The position numbers were made by a program, and so were the translations under genes. Below, piece by piece: positions 1 through 11,000 of a stretch of DNA of 64,000 nt. The stretch covers positions 23,649,122-23,713,121 of the forward strand of contig NC_092693.1 in NCBI RefSeq assembly GCF_964275005.1. The letters run 5' to 3'. The stretch is from Diadema setosum. Lineage: Eukaryota > Echinodermata > Echinoidea > Diadematoida > Diadematidae. The number at the start of each line of letters is the position of its first letter. The first letter of the stretch is position 1. The notes under the pieces were generated by a model. That model did not search any database. It was not told the DNA's origin and worked only from the letters and a program-made list of their open reading frames with translations.

Positions 1-1076
1 CAAAGATTGGTCTATGGGAGACCTCATTACCTCATCTCAGTGGCATATAATGTCTTTGTTACTATTACAAAATGATGAAGCAGATCCTAATCAAATGATT
101 GGCTGGCCAGGTACCTATTTTGCTTAGTGCATAATTTTGCCTATGACTAGTCATTAGTATACAAATAATGACTGCTATGAGGGGCACAGTTAAAATTATG
201 GGCCCAAGGTGATGTGAAAACCATAACTATGCCCGAAGCAAAGCTGAGGGCATAGTTATGGTTTTCACATCACCGAGGGCCTACATAATTTTAAATGTGC
301 CCCGAATATCAAGCTGTCATTATTTGTTTTATATACCGAAAATATAGATTCCGAAATATAGATACCGTAGCATTCGTAATCAACGCTGATCGACAGCGCG
401 GCGGTCGTATCATTGGTGCGTACATGATTGTGATCTATGTGTACGTGGTTGCGACTGTCTGTCTCCAAACGTATTTACAGGGCACAGTCAATCAACTGTG
501 CCCCGGGCACAGTAAATCATGACGTCATTTTGATTAACAATGGGGCACAGCTATTTTCAAGACTCCCCTTTTAACCAATCAGATGAGAGGATTCTATATA
601 TGAGGTATACAATAAAGTATAATGACTGGTCATTAGCACTTTCACGATGCATTTGAAGTTAGATGTGACCTAGTAACATACAGACTTTGAGATGAGGGTG
701 ATCCATCAAATGACAAGGATGTGCTTCATCATTGTATGAAACAACTAATGCACAATACTTTGTTCAGCATTAGCATTATTACCAACACTCTGTACCTTCA
801 TAACAGTCCAAACACCCTCTGCTATTGCCTCGTGCATGTTACTGTCCCAAAGGTATCTCATGTGGGTAACTCATACTCATAAAAGCCCTTACTGCTCTGT
901 ACAATTTGTGCTTTATCACTGTTTGGTGGAAACATGCAGAGCCTTGGAATTACATAACTCTCTTATTTTATGTCCCATTCTGATGAAACTTCAGCAAAGT
1001 CTCTCGGCACATTTTCCTTCTGTTCATCAAGGCTAATTTCAGCACTGCACACACTTTTGAGAGAGACATATCCCAC
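1..1076. other. Left edge: INTS8 intron sequence, no exon seen
   Basis: This stretch lies downstream (minus strand) of the last INTS8 exon that can be placed, so it is read as intron. No segment with INTS8-like coding and flanking splice sites was found. It contains a foldback repeat (160-345) and, at about 479-560, several copies of a GGGGCACAG/CTGTGCCCC motif in both orientations that also forms the arms of that foldback. Confidence 0.5.
160..345. repeat. Foldback (hairpin) repeat with GGGGCACA arms
   Basis: A nearly perfect inverted repeat. From 181 the left arm reads GGGGCACAGTTAAAATTATG and then GGTGATGTGAAAACCATAAC. The right arm to 303 is its reverse complement with few mismatches, around a 13-base loop. 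A weaker outer pairing (AAATAATGAC against GTCATTATTT) extends the structure to about 160-345. No ORF is present. It is probably a miniature foldback transposon; the family is not identified. Confidence 0.75.
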
Positions 1077-4000
1077 CTGTGCGAAGAACTGAAATGTGGA
1101 AGTCGAGCCACCCATCAGAGCCGCCTGCAGCTGATGGATGCTGGGCCGGCCCTCCGCCGCCCACCGGACCAGATTGCACAGGGACACCTGCAGCTTGGTC
1201 TGGGCGTCGGCCACTGCAGACAAGGCCAGCTTGTCCCCGAGGCACTCCCGGTACCACACGGACAGCTCCTGCTGGGCGTTGTCCTCCAGAAGGATAGGAA
1301 CAACACCCTTGTGAAGGGGAATAAGGTCATATCTTGATGAATTCAAACACATCTCTCGTACTTTAAAGGGTGCATACTTCCCTCCTGAGTGATAGGAACA
1401 CCCTTGTGAGGGGAAAAGGGTCAAATCTTGATGAATTCAAACACATCTCTCGTACTGTAAAGGATGCATACTATCCTCATGAGTGATAGAAACAGTACAC
1501 ACTTATGAACGAAAAGGGGTTATACCTTAATTAATTCAAACACATCTCTTATACTGTAAAGATTTCATACTTTCCTCATAAGTGATGGGAACAATACCCA
1601 TGTGAAGGGGAAAAGGCAGCGACTTGATTACTTCAAACATATCTGTTTTTGTAAGGGGTACAAACTTCTCTCCTTTTAAAAAAAAAAAATTTAAAAAATT
1701 AAATAAATTAGCACAAATTTTGAGGCACTGAAACATGTTGCTACATTTCCTTCTTACTCAAGAAATGAGGTTACATTTTCCTTGTGAATCACAAATTTGT
1801 CATATTTAGATATCCATGTCTGTAATAGTTGCTACTACAGATATTTCCCTCGGCTAGCATTCGTAGGTTTTTTTTCCCCTTTAAACTTACAACTGTGCCA
1901 GCTGATCAATCCCTAAGAAGCAAAATAATGATCAAATGATTAGAAGACTTTTAATAATCAAGGAGAAATGCTTTGGCACCTTCTCTATCATATTTGCATC
2001 ACCATACTTCACTCGGGGCTCACACACTGGCAGTGAAAGATTTTGGTGGTACTCTACCTTGTAGTTCTGGCTAGCGCACGTCTCCTCCACCTGTGACAGC
2101 AGTGTCCGCTGCTCGCCCTCTGTGTCTATCTTGCCCACAGTCCGGCCAATGAGGGCACTACAGGCTGCCAAGTAGCCTTGGAGCTTGGGCACATCGGGAG
2201 TGCAGTAGAACGAACTGCCAACCTAGAGCATAATGATAAAACACTCTCGTTGCTGTGCTGGGAACGATCCAATTACTGGTTTCATGCAAGAGTAACTATC
2301 ACTATTTTGAAGTCAGTATTTTCTTGTCTATCCTTTCTTTTTCTGTTTTGTTTTATTCTGAAACACAAGGCATTTCTGTTTTCCAGTCTTGGTGGACTGT
2401 TGGTTTCACTTAAATTATTAAGTCTGTTCAAATTTGAATTTTGCCAGGCTTGCAAAACTGTAGATCAAACTTCAATTAAATGGTGCACATAGTGAAAATT
2501 TCCTCTACTGTTGAAAGGTTATAATATCATGCCTCTTTAAACGAAGTACACTGACCTTTGACCTTCATGGACGTACATCTTAAATTTCAATCCCTTCATG
2601 AAAATAAAACACCCAAACCCATTTGATTGAAGTCTGACACTTTTTGATTAGCTAAGATATAGATCTACAAGACTATTCATTGACCTGTCAAGTTCACATG
2701 AACTACCTCAACAAAATCAAATTACAGATCAAAATTTGATTTGGTATATCACATCCACGTCCTCACACTCACCATTGGAAGCAGGTCCTGTACACGCTGG
2801 AACATCTCCGCTGCTTTGCCGTACTGCTGCTGGTGGAAGTAGTAGCATCCGAGGTCAAAGTTCAACTGCCACAGGAACTCCTCTTTGCGGACCTTGCTGC
2901 TTCCTTTGGGTGTCGGCCCCAAGTCGTTGGTCACTGGGGTCTTTGGGTCGGGGGTAGCAGCATCAGCATCGACGAACGTGTCGATGGTGGGGAAGTGGAC
3001 GTCTCGGCTCAGAGGCAGACAGCGCTCTAGGAAGTTGAGGGAGTCTGGGAGGGTGTCCTTGACCTGGATGATAGGGTGACAGATACAATGGCAAGGACGA
3101 AGATGACACATCTATGAGGCCCTGGTATTCCCTCGTCTCTCTCTCCCCCTCAACCCTTCAGCAACTGAAGATTCTGTACATAATGGCCTATGGTTGCCTG
3201 GAAGGTACAGCAATATTGCTCTCATTTTGACAATTTTCTAAATGATGTAAAATAGCTCACTGCACATTTATTTTGGTCTATTGTAAGTTACGTTTATTTG
3301 AATGTCTATTAAGACTTTACTAAGAGAATGGTATGCCACAGAAGTAATTCTGACATACGTTGTTGAGCTTTGGCGTCTTTCAAATTACATAATTATATAT
3401 TCTACACGAAAACAAAAACAAATGGAAAACACATAAAACTTTACCCCCCCCCCCAAAAAAAAAAAAAAATAAAAATAAAAATAAAAATGGAAGAGTGGTT
3501 TTGGGCGTTTTAGGGATTAATAAGATGGGCGGTTATGCGCATTTCAGTAACTGTTGGGTTGTAACGTCTTCTGTTTATTATCAGCAACATTCAAACAAGA
3601 TTTGATAACTAGTAACTAGGAGACAGACAAATAACTAAGGTGTCAGTCTTTGTGTAGCATGTTTTGAAAGGTAAATATCAACTACAAAAATTCATACAGT
3701 GACTTTACAACAGCATCCACCAATATTTTACACAATCTAATGATATTGGATACCTTATGTGTAGAACTTCTAGGATGGGCTAGCACTTTTATAGACTTGC
3801 AACTGATCACTTCTTGGAGCCTCATGCAATATTTTTTTTTCATCCAGAGGGAGAAGTTTTATGAATCTAGCGATCCCTTTGGTTTGCACTACTCTCAGCA
3901 AATCACACCACAAATAAACGAGATTTATTATTACAGATCACTCACTGTCTTCATCACCATGTCATTGACACCAGCCACATTGAAGGCCCTGTGATGGAAA

Positions 4001-7000
4001 TCACACAGCCAAACAAACAAGGATAAACAACTAATAAAATGAATCAAACCAATACATATACAAAGGGAATTAATTTATCAATCAATGAATCAATACAAGT
4101 CGATGAAATAATACACAAAACAAAACTACAACTATATGATGATTGATTTATACATTTATAAGAGTATTCTATGTACATGTTCCCATCAAGAGCAAGGAAC
4201 AGATCTTTTGAGAAAACAGCTGAAGACCTCAGCAGCAACGAGAGCAAAGCAACATGAATTTATTTAGTTTGTAGCAAAAGGGATATCAAGCTAGCTTGTA
4301 ACATACCAGGTAAGTGCATCACAAAATGCACATCATACACACGATGGGTACACTTGCTTTGCTCATTCTAATATATAACCATAGTCATGTATCAATCATG
4401 ACATGTATTATACAAACAAAACATTGATTCTGTCTAAGGAATCTCAAAGGCACAAAAAAAAAAATCAAGCTTTTGATATAGTGATAATTTTTTGCTTTGT
4501 TTTCATGAAAACAAAATATGAAAACAAACTTGCCAAGAAAAAAAATAAGTGGTGATTCTTATTGCTATAAACTGAAATAGCTTTCACATTTCCATGGTAA
4601 TAGTGACTGATTTGTCTCTGCATATCACACAGTTCTCAAGAAATCAGCAAAGCGGTGATGGAATACAAAGACTGCTTTCCATAGTCTTACCCTGGAATAG
4701 CACCAACTGGAGTTTTGATGAGCTTTGAGGGTACAGCTCTCTCCACAAAGGTCCGCACACTCCTGGCATATCATAAACAAAAAACATACAATTTGTTGGT
4801 GTCAAAAGTGCTCTGTTTGCACTATAATGTGTGAGATAGATTCCATGATGAAGAAGACAGATCATTATGCTACATTCTGAAGGAGTGTAAATGAGCCTGT
4901 ACGCTGTGCACACTACTTAATGACATCATTCTAGATCTATAGCAGTTCGTTTCATGGGTCTCTTTGATTTTATAAATCGTTGTAGATTGTGAACAACATT
5001 ACCATTTTAGTAAAATGCACCAAAAAATAAATTGCAGCAGAAATCATCAAGAAAAATATATTGTTTCACTCTTCGTTGGATGGAAATGATTGATAACTAA
5101 ATTGATTAAAATCCATAAACAAAAACCACGGAAGATTTAGCTTCTAAAAACTTATACGCGCCAAATGTGCCATAATGTAATTCATGGTGTACTTTTGTTA
5201 ATAGATATTTTTATATATTTCTATCTTTCTACAGTAAAACATATATTGAAATTCTAAATGTACACAAAAATATATGAGCCCAAGAAGAGAAAGCACAGCA
5301 AAATGCACAAGAAACAAAACCTTACCATCTATTGTAGATAGTCAGGGCAACAAGAACAGAGTCGTCAAGGCTGCAGACATCAGTCGTTGGCTGAATATTT
5401 AGCTCAGGGGGAGACACCCACTCCACAAAATCCTTCAGAACTTTGTGGACCATGTACAATGGCAAACTGTAGAGAAAAAAAAAATGAGAAGAAATGTGCA
5501 GCATAGAAAACTAGAAAAGCACTCTGAGAGTGCAGACCTCCAACAAGCAGCTACTTTCCAATGATGGTCTTGCTCTGATCAGTGATTTCCACCCATACGT
5601 ATGCGTGCTGAAAACTCGTCCAATTTCCGGGAGAAGCCTTTGTTACGTCATAAACCCTCAGCTGCATGGCGCGCCTCGCCCCAGCAGAAACTAGAGCACG
5701 CACTTTAGTGCGCGTATGAAAACCTCAAAAATGCACAGCTTGAACTCCCAAGTTCATTAACCCTTCCTGCCAAAATATTGAAAATCCTTCATAAAATCCA
5801 AAAAAATTTCCGGATCACTTCCAAAATTTAATCGTCTGTTCCTTGTGTCATTCTCAACCTTTCCTGCAAGTTTCATCCAAATCCGTGCTCAACTTTTTGA
5901 GTTATTTTGCATACAGTCAAACAAACAAACTAACAAACAAACCAACGGTAACGGAAACATAACCTCCTCCCTTGGCGGAGGTAAATACAGAATGAAGACA
6001 TAAAGTAGAAAACTGTTGCAAAATGGGAGAAACAATTGGCCATAGACCCATGAGAATTTGACAGGTGAGCTCATAACTGGGCCGGCACACAAGAGGAAAA
6101 TGGTTCTTTCCTATTGACAGGGTGTGGTTCTTCCTGAAAGCAATTGAGTGCAAAATGAGCAATTTATAAACCCTTCGAGGTTGATGTGTTTCTTTATATC
6201 AGCAATCCTCCCTAGTTCTCTTAATATCTATTATTATTACTGTCATTAATTCCCTGTATACAAATTTAGCTGTTACAGGTATAATTTACCATTTGCGGAT
6301 GAAACAAAAACCCAGCAATAGTGCTTCAAAATAGTTTTAAAATGTGAGTTAGGATTTAGAAACAACCAATGTAAAAATTTGAACAAGTATAATTGATGTT
6401 AAGTAATGTTAAATTTACAAAATGTAAACAATAGTTATAATAAAAATGTTTCCAGACTAAATCATCTACAGTTATGGTTTAATGAGAAAAGTAGTGTATC
6501 TCCTTATATTTTAGGCTTCATTGCAAAAATTTTATATGGTAGGAATACAAAGTTTTGTGATACAACTGACCTACACATATGCATTGAAAGTGATATATAT
6601 ATATATTTTTTTTTAAATCACTGCTCCCAAATGTAAACATGAACTTTAAGAGAGTGCTTCGGCCTCACTTGTGCTGCAGATAGGAGAAATCCCAGTTGAG
6701 GTGAGCCGCAACTTTGAGGGCGAGAACCTTCAGGGAACGAATCTTGCGCATCTGGCTTGGGGACTCCTCATTATTGGCTTCCTTGATGGACTGGTCCACA
6801 AACTGTTCCAGGAGCAAAGTGGCTGATGGTTCTAGTATATCATGAGCAAACAGTGAAGACCCGATTGTAAATTAAATATACAGCCTGTATATATTTTTTA
6901 AATCTCATTTTAATTCTATTTATTTGCAAGAAAACTGACATTTGTATTTTACACTTTGCATCAGTCAAATACAATGTTCTGGTGTACAGATGTATGAAGT

Positions 7001-7564
7001 ATGGACTCATGGAGTAAGAATATGCTAAACATGGTATGATCAAATGTCACAGAAAAAAAAAAAAAAAACCCAACCTTGTTGATCATCGAGAAAAAAAAAG
7101 GGGGGGGGGGGTCTCCACTGCAGTAGGCCCTAGATATCTACATGAACTTCAAATCAAGTAGGTACAGACAATACCTGTACAATATCATATCTATTGATAG
7201 CTTTTGAAATTCTGATTTGGATTGGGAAGTGATACAGAGTTAAATCAATAAATGCCATAAATTTACAACTAAATTTACAAAGTCTTTTTTAGATTTTTTA
7301 ACATTTGTCATACGGTTAGGGTTGATCTGGAGCCGGATTGGTGTCTAAAAAATTGAGCGTGGAATGGCTAAATTTTCAAAATTCATCGCGGGCTTCATTA
7401 CCCAAAAGATGTTACCACAAACCTGGGTTTTCAGTGCGTAGATGATCTTCCAGAAGACCTGGCTTTAGCAGAAATTCAAACCAGAGAAGTGGTGTCGGTG
7501 GTACTGTCGGCGACCCGCTTCTGTTTTGCACACATGGGACTGGGGAATCCCTGTCGCTGTTCAT
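1077..7564 (-). CDS. INTS8: Integrator complex subunit 8 (5' part of gene, 8 coding exons)
   Basis: INTS8 is a helical-repeat subunit of the nuclear Integrator complex and helps recruit PP2A to paused RNA polymerase II. Exons (minus): 7423-7564, 6669-6831, 5326-5466, 4691-4762, 3946-3988, 2773-3063, 2013-2222 and 1077-1283, all with GT-AG borders and matching phases. They encode about 423 residues of a protein that is about 1000 aa in human. Recognisable stretches include LLWFEFLLKPGLLEDHL (residues 26-42, holding the WFEF motif linked to PP2A binding), SLKVLALKVAAHLNWD, LTIYNRWSVRTFVERAVP, EEFLWQLNFDLGCYYF and NLSLPV. The start ATG at 7564 is chosen because the reading there resembles the human N-terminus; an ATG in the same frame lies 49 codons upstream but gives an unrelated extension. 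The exon 8 acceptor could instead be at 1271. The gene is divergent from PDCD5, and its remainder is outside the window. The small exon 5 (14 residues plus a split codon) is the least certain. Confidence 0.9.
1285..1690. repeat. Minisatellite, about 97-bp unit x 4, abutting INTS8 exon 8
   Basis: Four diverged tandem units are marked by recurrences of ATTCAAACACATCTCT at about 1341, 1435, 1534 and 1630, giving spacings of 94, 99 and 96. Each unit also has GTGATAGGAACA and GTGAAGGGGAAAAGG blocks. The first unit runs straight into the splice acceptor region of INTS8 exon 8, so the acceptor (TTCCTATCCTTCTGGAG on the minus strand) looks like a diverged copy of the repeat unit. Confidence 0.8.
5517..5986. 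repeat. Interspersed repeat in INTS8 intron
   Basis: A block with its own base composition begins at CACTCTGAGAGTGCAGACC and ends in CTCCTCCCTTGGCGGAGGT after a run of CAAA repeats. The interior includes TTTCATCCAAATCCGTGCTC. The layout resembles 3' ends of widespread interspersed repeats in marine invertebrates. No coding sequence and no clear terminal repeats were seen, so the class is not assigned. Confidence 0.5.
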
Positions 7565-8006
7565 GTTGACCGTTTGCGTTTCAAGCTCTGCTTCTTGTCT
7601 GGTCTCACTGTGGTTCACTGGAGTTTTCTGCTCTTTGTATTTGGCAGGTGAAATGAAAATATGAGCTGCTCTAGCTCTGCTGTGCATCCACGTCAACGTT
7701 AGACAGAGCACATGTAGATTCTACTTCAATATCATAATCAGCTAGCAGCAAGCTAGCGCATGCGCAGTGCAGTGGTGACGGCGCGGCGCGGATTCGATGC
7801 AAGCATGTAGAGCAAATGCAGAGCTAGCACAGCATGCACACGTCAAAAGCGCTAACGCTAAGCAGGAACGGTGAAATGTTCTCTTTCGACGCTCGCGCTC
7901 GCTCGCGGAGGAGACACACACATCACAGGTTACTACGAGGGTCAAGTCACTAAAAATCCCTGTATACTCTACCGAAACTGAGTCCTTTCAGATTAATAAG
8001 AAAATC
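7565..8006. promoter_or_regulatory. Shared divergent promoter region, INTS8 / PDCD5
   Basis: Only 442 bp separate the INTS8 start codon (minus, 7564) from the PDCD5 start codon (plus, 8007). The middle (about 7755-7925) is rich in CpG and GC relative to its surroundings, and no TATA box is evident. This fits a bidirectional housekeeping promoter. Transcription start sites cannot be read from the sequence. Confidence 0.7.
7756..7765. promoter_or_regulatory. NRF1-type palindrome GCGCATGCGC
   Basis: A perfect GCGCATGCGC followed by A matches the core NRF1 consensus (YGCGCAYGCGCR), apart from the A before it. It lies inside the INTS8/PDCD5 divergent gap, where NRF1 sites are common in animal bidirectional promoters. 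Use in vivo is inferred. Confidence 0.6.
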
Positions 8007-11000
8007 ATGGAGGACAGAGAACTAGAAGCACTTAGAGCTCGCAGGATGGCTGAACTGCAGCAACAGTTTGGAAATGTAAGTAGAGGTCATTACTACGCAC
8101 AAATATAACTGACGTTTGAGGCAGTTTGAGTTTCGTTGATACACCTGTTTGGAGTTGAAAGCTACATAGAAACGTAGTGGTGGGACCAAGCACTCTGTGG
8201 TATACAAGTATTGTATCTAGTGTCCAACACATCGACACTGCACTGCGCTGCAGCAGTGGCCAGTGCACTGTACCCCATTGATGTTGTTGTTGTTGTTATA
8301 ATTTTTGGCGTTGCATTCAAAATTCGGATTCCAATACTTCACGCCATGCATTTTTTTTTCTTTAATACACCATTATATTATACAAATTAGAACGTTTATG
8401 AGTGCAATTAAATTTACCAATTTAATGGACAGAATATTTCCTGAGGTGAAAGATGAAATGTCAAATGATCCATTCAGAATCATGGTGAATGGATCAAACA
8501 TTTCATCTTTCACCGAATGAAATATTCTGTCCATTGCACGAATGAAAAACATTTAACGTTAAAGTTTATTATTTGTTTTATATAACGCCTAAAATAGATC
8601 TTTGTCATTTGATGTTGGCATTATCGTGAAATTTGTCACCAGTGACAAATTTCCACGGCAGGACAATTTCGCCTTTGACAGCTCGCGTGTTCTGCGAGAG
8701 AGTGACTCGCACAATCGTAGTTAATCGCTGGAGGTCGCTGCGATCCACAACTGTGCAGTGTGTGTTTCCCTGGTTCTTTTCACTATTCCGTCACTCGCGC
8801 GATCTCATAATATATGTATACAGTTGAACCTCTCGTATCCGGACAAGTCGGGACCGGGGTTCATCCGGATAAGGGATTTGGCCGGATACGGGAGACTCAA
8901 TGCTTTATACATGTACATACCGTATAATAGAGCTCTATGGTACATACACATACACATGTACTGATGTAGCCCATTGTAGTACCACATGTAGTAATGTGTA
9001 TACTGCGACCTTTTCATTGTTACACTCCGTAACAGACCCCAAAATAGAGGTTCGTGTTTGCAAGCGGAAATCATTTTCTTTTATAAATTCTTGGGATGAT
9101 TTACCTAAATAATTATTAAGAAATGTATCAAGTATATGTAATTCATGTGTGTTTCCTGCCATAATTATTAAAAAAAGATAAAAAAAATCACGGCGACATT
9201 GCGTCCGGATGATAGAGAGATCCGGATAAAGGGAGGCCGGATAATAGAGGTTCAACTGTATTTCTGTTCAAATAAAGTTTGAAAGAGTTAATGAATATCA
9301 AGTCAATATGGAAAATTAAATTATATAAAGATATGGATTATATAACGTGCCAAATATAGTCAATATTATGACTGATTGCCATCAAACACGATTTTATAGC
9401 AACACCAAGTACTGCAACTCTGCTCCGTCGATTGACTAGACTCCCTTTTTCCAGAGCTTAGCAAGCGCCTAGCTAACCACTCATCATTCGTTAGCTCTTG
9501 TTTTCGTCGGGATGCATTTTTACAGGGAGGTGTGCCGGAAAATAAATACCCTGATCCCACCTCCCTGCTTTTCACTTGCACCTGTTCAAAAATTCTTTCT
9601 TACACCCACCTGCGTCCACGTGATTGATTTGCAACCCGACAATCATAACAACAACTGCGGAGAACAACACTCGACGATTGTTTGAGGATGACTGTAAATG
9701 TTCAGTTGTAAATGTACAGACTACAGTGGCGGAAAAAGAAGTTTCTTTCGACGTTTTCTACTAAATAAGTCGTGGATTGTGACGTGATCCGTCTACGCTG
9801 AACTGGGTAGCATAATAACAGTGGTGGATTGCACTGCCGAGAGGTCAACATTAACCAAGCTGTGGTTTTTCACTATTTACCGCTGTGTGGCTAGTCCGAT
9901 ATATTGTAATTGATGTAAGCGAACGTGAAACATCGGGCCCATAACAACCAAGACCAGCTATACCAGGTAAGCTCAAAGATTATTTATATTCCTTTTGCCG
10001 AGGTTTTCCGGATCCCTTTTTGGCTAGTAGTATTTTTGTTTTATGCAGAAAATAAACATAAACAGCTATGTTTACGAGAAATTTGATGAAACTTACCAGC
10101 ATACCGCATTCTCTCTTCAAATGTGCGTCGATCCTTTTCTAAAATTTCTGGAAAGTAATCAAGACTTCTCCTTTGAAGGCCGGATATTCACATAATCAAT
10201 ACAGAAGGAGTAGTAGACGAACAGATAAATGCGTAGGTTACTTGTAAATTTGACACTTGCTACATAGTTTGTTGTTTCCGTGATCCAAGTGAATGAGTTA
10301 AGCCCTATTGGAAATCGCTATCGGATGAAGACCAAGTTAGCACGAAGTTGGATTTGGAGTATGGATTTATCTTTTTTTTCCAACGTTTTGCTTCCTTTTT
10401 TAGCGTGAATTGCCAAGTATCCCTCGGGATGGCAAAGTCTACTAGTACTGGCGCTAGATGTTGTGCGCATTTTTTTGCCTTTACCCTTGCTATTGTTTTC
10501 TCCGTTTTTTCCTTTCACTGTCCAGGTGGTAGAGTTTGAGGCAGGCGGAGAGTGGACCCTTTTAGCTACTGGGTCGGATGCTAGCGTAGGGGCAACATTT
10601 CATGTGTGAGCTGTAGGCCTGGAAGTTGATGGGCCAGCTTCATCTGAACTGACTGACGGCAGCGAAGGCGAGGTAGATTTAACCGTCACATCAGACTGGA
10701 CAGAAGTATCGACAGGATTGCCATCTTCTTCTCGCATCACCTTCTCTCCTTCCGTGACATGCCAACTGTCAAAAAGCGGCACCCTCATCTCCAAGTTTGG
10801 TTTTCGACGCAGAGAGTAATGTTCACGCACGAGATTGATGAAGGCGGATATGACGTCGTTGCCATTCACCACAACTCTGTTCCGCCAGATAACTTCACAT
10901 AGATGGCTTTCAAATGTGGTTATTTTGCACCCATTGATGCGGCGAAAGTGGTCCTTTGAAATTTTCCACGAGCCTTCGATTGTGTTTGTGTGGACCACTT

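Noticed and set aside
1285-1690. Tandem duplicated INTS8 exons in the 97-bp repeat
   Set aside because: Only one frame pair shows similar residues, other copies have stops, and human INTS8 has no repeated segment there.
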